Source: Ectothiorhodospiraceae bacterium (lineage in GTDB: Bacteria; Pseudomonadota; Gammaproteobacteria; Thiohalomonadales; Thiohalomonadaceae). From it: a stretch of 5,006 nt of DNA. Under the pieces are notes generated by a model that saw nothing but the letters and a program-made list of their open reading frames with translations, did not search any database and was not told the DNA's origin. Position numbers and translations under genes: made by a program. The stretch covers positions 1-5,006 of the forward strand of contig SLDE01000264.1 of NCBI GenBank assembly GCA_007125455.1. Reading direction: 5' to 3'. Shown in pieces: positions 1 to 5,006 of the stretch; position 1 is the stretch's first letter; the number at the start of each line of letters is the position of its first letter.

Positions 1-211
1 AGTCGAGGTGATCGACCTCTTTTTGCACCACATACTCCGCCTCTTCCAGCACCTCAATGATCTCATCGCTCGCACGGGTGATCTGCTGCATTGAGATCGC
101 CGAGATCACGGCGATGATCACTGCCAGCGCGATCACCACCGCAAAGGCAGCACCGAGTTTGACACCGATCCCCAGTCCGCTACGCCTTGCTCCTGCCGCT
201 TGATTAGCCAT
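1..211 (-). CDS. Methyl-accepting chemotaxis protein, N-terminal fragment (partial)
   Basis: This is the first 70 residues of a minus-strand protein whose remainder lies beyond base 1. The start ATG (209-211) is preceded by an AGAGG ribosome-binding site. Residues 1-17 are short and basic (RR at 9-10, K18 just after). Residues about 19-40 form one hydrophobic membrane segment rich in A, V and I. From residue 41 an amphipathic, acidic helix begins, with the stretch QKEVDHLD at 63-70. This layout of a cytoplasmic N-terminus, a signal anchor and then a helical sensor is typical of chemoreceptors. The DHL motif resembles the start of periplasmic CZB-like (zinc-binding) sensor domains, in which that histidine would be a ligand; this is inference from memory. 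No signalling domain is visible, so a sensor kinase or another membrane sensor remains possible. The gene is divergent from the EAL gene. Confidence 0.7.
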   Translation of the reverse strand, partial: MANQAAGARRSGLGIGVKLGAAFAVVIALAVIIAVISAISMQQITRASDEIIEVLEEAEYVVQKEVDHLD

Positions 212-446
212 GTTGCCTCTTGAGTGTTGTGTAGTGTTTCAACTTTTTTACATTCTCTCGCGATTGTAGGTGTTTCTCCTAAGGCAAACAAGGAGCACCG
301 CCATCATAAACGCTTGAAATATCGAAAACATCTTTGCAAAAGCTGTACATCTCGTGGCAAGGCCACCATACGTATTGGCCATGCTTGGCAATGGCGCGCA
401 AAAAAGCGACACTTGCAGATATTGCCCACCCTCAACGAGAGCCGCC
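212..446. other. Divergent intergenic region, chemoreceptor / EAL gene
   Basis: These 235 bases hold the chemoreceptor promoter candidate (263-291) and small hairpins GTGGC-aag-GCCAC (354-366) and GCCA-tgct-TGGC (378-389). I found no convincing promoter for the EAL gene and no c-di-GMP riboswitch core. The GGCAAAC at 283-289 is isolated. Confidence 0.5.
263..291 (-). promoter_or_regulatory. Candidate sigma-70 promoter for the chemoreceptor gene
   Basis: On the minus strand a TTGTTT box (286-291) and a TACAAT box (263-268) are separated by exactly 17 bases. The -10 matches consensus at 5 of 6 positions and the -35 at 3 of 6. Transcription would start near base 256, giving a leader of about 45 bases before the ATG at 211. 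I saw no match to the sigma-28 flagellar consensus, which many chemotaxis genes use. Confidence 0.4.
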
Positions 447-1211
447 ATGGAACCCAAACATACCCAGGATGTGTCCTGCAAGCACTGCCAGGACAACACG
501 CCACTGGACTTTGAGTTCAGCTTCGCCTTTCAGCCCATCGTCGACAGCCAGCAGAAACAGGTGGTTGCCTATGAGGCATTGGTGCGCGGGCTCAATGGTG
601 AGTCAGCCGGTAGCGTGTTTGAGCATGTGAACAGCGACAACCTCTATCGTTTCGATCAGGGCTGTCGGGTCAAGGCGATACAGGTGGCCAGCCAGCTGGG
701 ACTGAAACAACGGCTGCATATCAACTTCATGCCCAATGCGGTCTACGAGCCGGCACGCTGTATCCGCACCACGCTGGCCGCTGCACGGGAGTACAACTTT
801 CCTATCGAGCAGATCGTCTTCGAGGTAGTGGAAAGCGAAAAGATCACCGATCACGAGCACCTCAAGCGCATCATCAGGTACTACGCCGAGACCGGCTTTC
901 ATACCGCCATCGATGATTTCGGCGCGGGCTACGCCGGGCTTAACCTGCTGGCGGAGTATCAGCCGGAGATGATCAAGCTGGATCGCCAGCTGATCTGTGG
1001 GATCCACGAGAACCGGGTCAAACAGGTGATCGTCGAGGCGTTGGTGGGGGTTTGCGCCAAGCTGGACATGGCGCTATTGGCCGAGGGGGTGGAGTTGCGC
1101 GAGGAGTATCTGTGGCTGAACAAGGCCGGCATTGACCTGTTCCAAGGCTATTACTTCGCCCGCCCCGGCTTTGAAATGCTGCCTGAGGTGGCAGTGGAAC
1201 TGTTCGAATAA
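447..1211 (+). CDS. Single-domain EAL cyclic-di-GMP phosphodiesterase
   Basis: This 254-residue protein is one EAL domain, predicted to hydrolyse cyclic di-GMP to linear pGpG in the cytoplasm. All the metal- and substrate-binding positions known from EAL enzymes such as RocR are present: E43 in the EALVRG motif, N93, E126, D156 and D157 in DDFGAGYAGL, K177 in IKLD, E213 in AEGVE, and Q233 in QGYYFARP. The spacing from E126 to Q233 matches RocR, so activity is likely. There is no GGDEF, PAS or membrane segment. The short N-terminus carries a CKHC motif (C11, C14) just before the domain. I chose the ATG at 447, which has a weak GAGAG site five bases upstream. A GTG at 354 would add 31 residues but has no visible ribosome-binding site. 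The gene is divergent from the chemoreceptor and convergent with pepN. Confidence 0.93.
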   Translation: MEPKHTQDVSCKHCQDNTPLDFEFSFAFQPIVDSQQKQVVAYEALVRGLNGESAGSVFEHVNSDNLYRFDQGCRVKAIQVASQLGLKQRLHINFMPNAVYEPARCIRTTLAAAREYNFPIEQIVFEVVESEKITDHEHLKRIIRYYAETGFHTAIDDFGAGYAGLNLLAEYQPEMIKLDRQLICGIHENRVKQVIVEALVGVCAKLDMALLAEGVELREEYLWLNKAGIDLFQGYYFARPGFEMLPEVAVELFE

Positions 1212-1256
1212 AGCCGGGAACGATTTGGAACAGCTCGAAGAGCTGGCCCGTCAGGG

Positions 1257-1278
1257 CAAAGCCCATGGAGGGGCTTTG
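1257..1278. terminator. Candidate bidirectional terminator hairpin between EAL gene and pepN
   Basis: CAAAGCCC (1257-1264) and GGGCTTTG (1271-1278) form a perfect 8-base-pair stem with a 6-base loop. It lies between the 3' ends of two convergent genes, where a shared terminator is expected. No U-tract follows on either strand, so intrinsic termination would be weak. A second small hairpin, CAGCTC/GAGCTG with a 3-base loop, sits just upstream at 1231-1245. Confidence 0.4.
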
Positions 1279-1319
1279 TAACGCCCTATCGCGCCGCATG
1301 AGTAGACAACAACGGCCTG

Positions 1320-3926
1320 TTAACCCGCCAGCCCCTTGCTTGCCACCTCGTAGACATCCGCCGAGCGTTCGCCGCTGTCGAGCACGCTTTGTAGTGCCGC
1401 TCGCATGGCCTGCTGGCGTGTTGCATCATAACGCTGCCATTGGGTGAGGGGGGTCAGCAGACGGGCGGCGATCTGCGGATTAAGCCCATCCAATTGAATG
1501 ATGCGCTCGGCCAGCCAGGCGTAGGCGGCCCCATCGGCCTGGTGGAACCCGACCGGGTTGCGCATCGCAAAGCTGCCGATCACGGCGCGTACCCGGTTGG
1601 GGTTGGTGAGCTGGAAGTCTGGGTGGCGCAGCAGGGACTGCACCTCGGCGAAACAGGCCTGATCCGGCACACTGGCCTGGAGGGCGAACCACTTGTCCAT
1701 CACCAGGCGATCCGACTGCCAGCGCTGCTCGAAATCGGCCAGGGCATCGATGGCCTGGGGATGGCGGTTACGACTGAGTGCCGCCAGGGCGGCCAGGCTG
1801 TCGGTCATGTTGTCGGCGGTCTTGTATTGCTCGGCGGCCAGCTCGCCCCCTTCGGGCAGCAGTGCCAGATAGTGCAGGCACTGGTTCTTGAACTGGCGAC
1901 GCGCCACGGCGGTGGCGTCGGCACGGTAGTGCGCGTCTTGATGGGTCTGATAACCGGCCAGCAGGGCAGCGTGCTGTGTCTGCGCCAGGGCCTGTTGCAG
2001 GCCCAGGTGCAGGGCATGCAGGCGCAGCGGATCGAGTTGCTCGATGAATTCGCCCACATAGTCCAGCGCTGGCAGGGTCATCGCCTCGGCGCGCAGGGCG
2101 GGATCGCTGGCCTCGTCCGTGAGCAGGCGGGCAAAGGCCGTGGCCAGGTGGGGAGGCAGTTCGGCCTCGTTACGCCCCTCTCGGTATTGCGCCAGCAGCA
2201 CACGCAACATCAGTTGCTGCCCCGCCTCCCAACGGGCAAAGGGATCGTCGTCGTGGGCCATCAAGGCCGCCAGCTCCTCATCACTGAGATCATGTTCCAG
2301 CTTGACCGGGGCGGAGAAGCCGCGCAGCAGCGAGGGGACGGCATTGGCGGGGAGGTTTTCGAAGTGGAAATCCTGTGCGCCCTGATCGAGCAGGCAGACC
2401 TGCTCGGGCAGCAGGGTCGCGCCGCTGTCGCGATCGAGCAGGGCGAGGCGGATCGGCACCCACACCGGTTGTTTATCGGGCTGGCCGGGGGTGGGCGGGG
2501 TGTGCTGTGTGAAGTGCAGGGTGAGTGTCGCCGTGGCTTCGTCATACTCGCGGCGCAGGCTGAGCTGCGGGGTGCCGGCCTGGTGGTACCAGCCCATGAA
2601 GCCGGAGAGGGTGTTCCCCCCATCCCCGAGGGGAGAGGGGGTAACGGCGGCCATGGCGGCGATAAAGTCTTCGCAGGTGACCGCCTGGCCGTCGTGGCGG
2701 CGGAAATACTCGTCACTACCGCGACGAAAGCCCTCCTCGCCCAGCAAGGTGTGCAACATGCGGATCACCTCGGCACCCTTTTCGTACACCGTCATGGTGT
2801 AGAAGTTGTTGATCTCCACATAGCTGTCAGGACGTACCGGGTGAGCCATCGGACCGGCGTCCTCGGTGAACTGCAGGCTGCGCAGGCCGCGCACCTCGTT
2901 GATGCGCACCACCGCCGGGCTGTGATGGTCGGCGGAGAACTGCTGGTCACGAAATACCGTAAAGCCTTCCTTGAGCGAAAGCTGGAACCAGTCGCGACAA
3001 GTGACCCGGTTGCCGGACCAGTTGTGAAAATACTCGTGGGCGATCACCGATTCGATGTGGTAGTAATCGGTATCGGTGGCGGTGTCCGGGCGGGCCAGCA
3101 CAAAGCGGGAGTTGAAGATGTTCAGCCCCTTGTTCTCCATGGCCCCCATGTTGAAGTCGTCCACCGCGACGATCATGTAGATGTCCAGATCGTACTCGCG
3201 CCCATAACGCTGCTCGTCCCAGCGCATCGCCCTTTGCAGCGAGGCCATGGCGTGGGCGGTCTTGTCCTCGTTGCCGTGCTGTACGTAGATCTCCAACTTC
3301 ACCTCACGCCCGGAGGCAGTGGTGTAGCGGTCTTCAACCTTGGCCAGATCACCGGCCACCAACGCGAACAGGTAGCAGGGCTTGGGGAAGGGGTCGTGCC
3401 AGGTGACGCTGTGGCGACCATCGGCCAGGGTCTCGCGGGCGATGGGGTTGCCATTGGCCAGCAGCACCGGGTAGCGCTTCGCGTCGGCGACGAGGGTGGT
3501 GGTAAACACCGCCATCACATCGGGGCGGTCCGGATACCAGGTGATCTTGCGAAAGCCTTCCGCCTCGCACTGGGTACAGAAGTTGCCACTGGAGACGTAC
3601 AGCCCCTCCAGCGCGGTATTGGCCGCCGGATGGATGCGGCTGGTGAGGGTGAGGGTGAATCGTTGCGGTGGGCGATGCAGGGTCAGGCCGTTGGCATCCA
3701 GTGAGTATTCACTCTCGCCCAGAGGGACATCATCCAGGGCAATCGCCAACAGCTCCAGCTGTTGCCCATGCAGAAACAGCGGGCCATCGGCCAGCATGGT
3801 GATCGCCAGGGTGTTGCGTACCGTCGTGGCCGTCTCGTCCAGCTCGAAACGCAGGTCCACCGCATCGATGCGGCAGTTCGGTGGGGTGTAGTCCTTCAGA
3901 TGGATCGCTTGGGGGGTAGCGGACAT
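1320..3926 (-). CDS. pepN: Aminopeptidase N (M1 zinc metallopeptidase)
   Basis: This 868-residue protein matches the length of E. coli PepN (870). It is a cytoplasmic zinc exopeptidase that removes N-terminal residues in the last steps of protein breakdown. The substrate-recognition motif GAMEN is at 261-265. The zinc site is HEYFH at 297-301 with the third ligand E320. The transition-state tyrosine is Y381, and the amino-group-binding E121 and M260 are also present. All these numbers equal those of E. coli PepN. Family domain order is a beta domain (to about 193), a thermolysin-like catalytic domain (to about 444), a small beta domain and a C-terminal helical superhelix. The start ATG (3924-3926) has an AGAGG site five bases upstream. 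Residues about 428-439 (VTPSPLGDGGNT) look like an in-frame insertion. The gene stands alone, convergent with the EAL gene. The family assignment is essentially certain. Confidence 0.98.
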   Translation of the reverse strand: MSATPQAIHLKDYTPPNCRIDAVDLRFELDETATTVRNTLAITMLADGPLFLHGQQLELLAIALDDVPLGESEYSLDANGLTLHRPPQRFTLTLTSRIHPAANTALEGLYVSSGNFCTQCEAEGFRKITWYPDRPDVMAVFTTTLVADAKRYPVLLANGNPIARETLADGRHSVTWHDPFPKPCYLFALVAGDLAKVEDRYTTASGREVKLEIYVQHGNEDKTAHAMASLQRAMRWDEQRYGREYDLDIYMIVAVDDFNMGAMENKGLNIFNSRFVLARPDTATDTDYYHIESVIAHEYFHNWSGNRVTCRDWFQLSLKEGFTVFRDQQFSADHHSPAVVRINEVRGLRSLQFTEDAGPMAHPVRPDSYVEINNFYTMTVYEKGAEVIRMLHTLLGEEGFRRGSDEYFRRHDGQAVTCEDFIAAMAAVTPSPLGDGGNTLSGFMGWYHQAGTPQLSLRREYDEATATLTLHFTQHTPPTPGQPDKQPVWVPIRLALLDRDSGATLLPEQVCLLDQGAQDFHFENLPANAVPSLLRGFSAPVKLEHDLSDEELAALMAHDDDPFARWEAGQQLMLRVLLAQYREGRNEAELPPHLATAFARLLTDEASDPALRAEAMTLPALDYVGEFIEQLDPLRLHALHLGLQQALAQTQHAALLAGYQTHQDAHYRADATAVARRQFKNQCLHYLALLPEGGELAAEQYKTADNMTDSLAALAALSRNRHPQAIDALADFEQRWQSDRLVMDKWFALQASVPDQACFAEVQSLLRHPDFQLTNPNRVRAVIGSFAMRNPVGFHQADGAAYAWLAERIIQLDGLNPQIAARLLTPLTQWQRYDATRQQAMRAALQSVLDSGERSADVYEVASKGLAG
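2610..2645 (-). repeat. Palindromic G/C-rich repeat inserted in frame in pepN
   Basis: The plus strand has C-tracts at 2616-2621 and 2624-2627 mirrored by G-tracts at 2630-2633 and 2637-2641, an imperfect hairpin with a 2-base loop. It encodes pepN residues 428-439 (VTPSPLGDGGNT). The E. coli PepN sequence as I recall it has a shorter segment between the FVQAM-like helix and the WY-QSGTP motif. The C/G-tract palindrome and its PSPLG coding product resemble the dispersed CCCTCTCCC/GGGAGAGGG repeats of many proteobacteria, from memory. Confidence 0.5.
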
Positions 3927-3974
3927 AAAAACCTCTAAAGTTCATTCGCACAGTAATGATACCGTAGCTTGGAG

Positions 3975-4052
3975 AAATCACACCTTTCCGAGCCAGCAGG
4001 GCAAAGTCATACTTTCCTGAGTCGGGTGTAAGTATGCGCCCACCCTGCCGAG
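3975..4052. repeat. Three degenerate direct repeats about 30 bases apart upstream of pepN
   Basis: Read on the minus strand, units related to CTCRGRAARGTRTGAYTT occur at 3975-3992, 4004-4021 and 4035-4052. The first two agree at 13 of 18 positions, and the third agrees with the first at 11 of 18. Their ends are 29 and 31 bases apart, close to three DNA turns. They lie in the pepN leader and could be protein-binding sites or decayed repeats. The same stretch can also fold: GCAGGG (3996-4001) pairs with CCCTGC (4043-4048), enclosing CATACTT (4008-4014) paired with AAGTATG (4030-4036). Confidence 0.4.
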
Positions 4053-4061
4053 TCATGGCAT

Positions 4062-4079
4062 CAGAGCAAGAGCATTATA
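4062..4079 (+). repeat. Outer inverted repeat, left arm (18 bases)
   Basis: CAGAGCAAGAGCATTATA pairs with 4312-4329 at 16 of 18 positions. Beyond it, an ATGCCATGA/ATGGCATGG-like similarity continues on both sides after a 2-base gap. Confidence 0.6.
4074..4079 (-). promoter_or_regulatory. Candidate -10 box reading towards pepN
   Basis: A perfect TATAAT lies on the minus strand, 147 bases from the pepN ATG. No good -35 is found at 16-18 bases (the sequence there is CGGGCT or similar). TTGCAC in the neighbouring inverted repeat is 23 bases away, which is too far. Its use as a promoter is therefore uncertain. It lies inside the outer arm of the inverted-repeat element. Confidence 0.35.
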
Positions 4080-4099
4080 ACTTCACAAGTCTACAAAGC

Positions 4100-4124
4100 C
4101 CGGTGCAAGTCCTTGATATTGGGT
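4100..4124 (+). repeat. Inner inverted repeat, left arm (25 bases)
   Basis: It begins CCGGTGCAAGTCC and ends TTGGGT, and is the exact reverse complement of 4279-4303. Pairing stops after one mismatch at 4099. Confidence 0.9.
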
Positions 4125-4278
4125 ACGCTGTGAATACATCCGTGTAAGCTCGAAGGTCGCTTGCGGCGCTACGCAATCCTGCTGCGCTTGCAAGCCCAGG
4201 GGAGTCCATCCGTGCACTACCCGCTCGCAGGGACAAAGCGGTGCTTTGTCTCTTTCCAGCTCGCCCCTGCGACCTACG

Positions 4279-4303
4279 ACCCAATATCAAGGACTTGCAC
4301 CGG
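4279..4303 (-). repeat. Inner inverted repeat, right arm (25 bases)
   Basis: It begins ACCCAATATC and ends TTGCACCGG, and is the exact reverse complement of 4100-4124, 154 bases away. Confidence 0.9.
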
Positions 4304-4311
4304 ACTCCCCG

Positions 4312-4329
4312 TATAATGATCTTGCCCTG
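4312..4329 (-). repeat. Outer inverted repeat, right arm (18 bases)
   Basis: TATAATGATCTTGCCCTG is the inverted partner of 4062-4079 with two mismatches. Its first six bases form a TATAAT box reading right, towards the DUF3800 gene. There is no good -35 at 17 bases, and TTGCAC (4295-4300) is only 11 bases upstream. Confidence 0.6.
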
Positions 4330-4347
4330 TCATGGCATGGTATTGCC

Positions 4348-4376
4348 TTGTATATTCATTCAGTTAGCAGTATATT
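4348..4376 (+). promoter_or_regulatory. Candidate promoter for the DUF3800 transcript
   Basis: TTGTAT (4348-4353) and TATATT (4371-4376) are separated by 17 bases. The -10 matches 5 of 6 consensus positions and the -35 only 3 of 6. Transcription would begin near 4383, at the 5' edge of the predicted stem. The alternative start is the TATAAT box at 4312-4317, which would give a leader of about 175 bases. Confidence 0.35.
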
Positions 4377-4474
4377 TACCGGTGAGTCGGGAGTGCTGAC
4401 CATCTTGCGGCGCGCTGGGATCTGATTCCCTCCTGGCTTACCTACACAAACAGGTCGCTCCGGCGACCTGTTTT
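4363..4474 (+). ncRNA. Predicted structured RNA or 5' leader of the DUF3800 gene
   Basis: Bases 4381-4393 pair with 4430-4442 over 13 consecutive positions. Three are G-U wobbles that would be A-C mismatches on the other strand, so the fold favours a plus-strand RNA. Inside, GGGA (4417-4420) and TTCC (4426-4429) form a small hairpin abutting the stem. GTTAGCA (4363-4369) can also pair with TGCTGAC (4394-4400) with one wobble. Because 4394 directly follows the 5' arm of the main stem, this would make an H-type pseudoknot with zero bases between the stems. A terminator-like hairpin follows at 4448-4474. I recognise no known RNA family; tRNA, SRP RNA and tmRNA do not fit. It could be a leader, a small RNA ending at the hairpin, or a decayed inverted repeat. 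Confidence 0.35.
4448..4474 (+). terminator. Terminator-like or attenuator hairpin before the DUF3800 gene
   Basis: AAACAGGTCGC (4448-4458) and GCGACCTGTTT (4463-4473) form a perfect 11-base-pair stem around a TCCG loop, ending in TTTT (4471-4474). The T-tract is short and mostly inside the stem. The hairpin ends 13 bases before the GGAGGG ribosome-binding site at 4488, so it either ends an upstream short transcript or attenuates the downstream gene. Confidence 0.55.
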
Positions 4475-4499
4475 ACGTTCTCGATATGGAGGGACCCAT

Positions 4500-5006
4500 A
4501 TGCATTTGCTTTACCTTGATGAATCGGGCTCAGTAGCCGACCCGGCCCAACAATATTTTGTCCTCGCTGGCGTTGCCATCTTTGAACGAAAAACCCACTG
4601 GGTAGAACAGTCGCTCGACGCCATTGCCAAACAGTTTTCCCCAACCGACCCCCACACCATCGAACTACACGGCTCGCCGATGCGTTCCGGGCGCGAAGGT
4701 TGGAAATCTCACCCCCTCCCAATCCGTTTGACTGCTATCAAGGATGCACTCCAAGCAGGCATAACCGATCATTATCCCAAAGGGGTTCGGCTATTCGGGG
4801 CGGTTGTGCGCAAAGATAGCCTGGTTGGAGAGGATCCCGTCACCCATGCCTTCGAGCAACTATCGAGCCGATTTGATCTTTTCCTGAAGCGACTGCACAA
4901 CAAACACGCAGACAGCCAGCGCGGGCTAATGCTTTTTGATGAGTCTTCAACCGAGCAGCGCATCCAGACTTTGGCCCGGGAATTTAAGTATACGGGACAC
5001 ACCTGG
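4500..5006 (+). CDS. DUF3800-family protein, N-terminal part (partial)
   Basis: An open frame of 169 codons runs off the right edge without a stop. It starts at an ATG with a strong GGAGGG site (4488-4493) six bases upstream. The N-terminus MHLLYLDESGS, followed by a hydrophobic strand YFVLAGVAIF (19-28), is the hallmark of DUF3800 proteins. D7 and E8 are the conserved acidic pair. A second acidic motif, LMLFDES (143-149), follows a second predicted strand. DUF3800 is often compared with RNase H-like nuclease folds, but its biochemical activity is not settled as far as I know. The C-terminal QLADL-like motif expected for the family would lie outside the window. GC is 263 of 480 bases (55%) over 4501-4980, against about 62% in sampled pepN lines, which suggests a different origin. 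The gene follows a structured leader and an inverted-repeat element. Confidence 0.85.
   Translation, partial: MHLLYLDESGSVADPAQQYFVLAGVAIFERKTHWVEQSLDAIAKQFSPTDPHTIELHGSPMRSGREGWKSHPLPIRLTAIKDALQAGITDHYPKGVRLFGAVVRKDSLVGEDPVTHAFEQLSSRFDLFLKRLHNKHADSQRGLMLFDESSTEQRIQTLAREFKYTGHTW

Larger units (their letters stand above)
4062..4329. mobile_element. MITE/REP-like nested inverted-repeat element, no coding capacity
   Basis: The 268-base element has two pairs of inverted arms. The outer pair (4062-4079 and 4312-4329) matches at 16 of 18 positions. The inner pair (4100-4124 and 4279-4303) is a perfect 25-base inverted repeat, so the core is 204 bases. The gaps between arms are unequal, 20 bases left and 8 right. 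Inside are AGGTCGC/GCGACCT (4154-4160 and 4269-4275), the palindrome GCTTGCAAGC (4186-4195), and a hairpin GACAAAGC-ggt-GCTTTGTC (4232-4250) nested in TCGCAGGG/CCCTGCGA (4225-4232 and 4265-4272). Two CATCCGTG modules (4137-4144 and 4207-4214) are each followed by a GCTCG. Such modules resemble dispersed palindromic elements of gammaproteobacteria, from memory. No transposase is present and no clear target duplication is seen, so a non-autonomous element is an inference. Confidence 0.55.

Noticed and set aside
281..345. A c-di-GMP (GEMM) riboswitch before the EAL gene
   Set aside because: Only a GGCAAAC string is present; the second conserved arm and the tetraloop-receptor pattern are absent.
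1440..3704. A 754-codon open frame on the plus strand opposite pepN
   Set aside because: It lies wholly antisense to pepN, which has full catalytic motifs. Its G/V/Q-rich composition is a by-product of the GC-rich codons of the real gene, and it shows no domain.
3730..4056. A 108-codon minus-strand frame overlapping the pepN start
   Set aside because: It is out of frame with pepN, has no ribosome-binding site and overlaps a well-supported start.
4099..4124. A cobalamin-riboswitch-like CCGGTGCAAGTCC string
   Set aside because: The string is part of a perfect inverted repeat, is present once per strand, and the other conserved boxes are missing.
4075..4290. A 71-codon minus-strand frame inside the repeat element
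   Set aside because: It is made of the inverted arms and hairpins, with low-complexity translation and no recognisable protein.
4381..4442. A tRNA, from the paired ends GGTGAGT/GCTTACC and a TTCC-like arm
   Set aside because: It is only 62 bases long, has no proper T-loop or anticodon arm, and the pairing continues without a break beyond seven pairs.

Overview
The window reads as a chromosomal segment of a gammaproteobacterium. The main support is a long aminopeptidase N whose catalytic residues fall at the same positions as in E. coli PepN. The GC content fits too: about 62% in three hand-counted 60-base lines of pepN. I cannot name a genus from the sequence.

Layout. From 1 to 211 (minus strand) lies the N-terminal 70 residues of a probable membrane chemoreceptor (methyl-accepting chemotaxis protein), cut by the window edge. 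A 235-base divergent intergenic region separates it from a single-domain EAL cyclic-di-GMP phosphodiesterase at 447-1211 (plus). The EAL gene converges on pepN (1320-3926, minus), and the 108 bases between them hold a short perfect hairpin. From 3927 to 4499 there is a gene-free stretch of 573 bases dense in structure. It holds degenerate direct repeats about 30 bases apart near pepN, then a nested inverted-repeat element (4062-4329) with a perfect 25-base inverted pair, internal palindromes and two outward-facing TATAAT boxes. After that comes a predicted structured RNA (stem 4381-4442, possible pseudoknot) and a terminator-like hairpin (4448-4474). At 4500, running off the right edge, a DUF3800-family protein begins; its GC is about 55%, lower than pepN.

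How the parts may work together. The chemoreceptor and the EAL protein form a plausible signalling pair (chemotaxis and c-di-GMP turnover) sharing a divergent promoter region; this is inference from position. PepN is a housekeeping peptidase with no evident link to its neighbours. The repeat element and the lower-GC DUF3800 gene look like the start of an accessory segment. The most unusual parts are the inverted-repeat element with outward promoter-like boxes and the structured leader with a hairpin just before the DUF3800 ribosome-binding site. pepN also carries what looks like an in-frame insertion of a small palindromic repeat.
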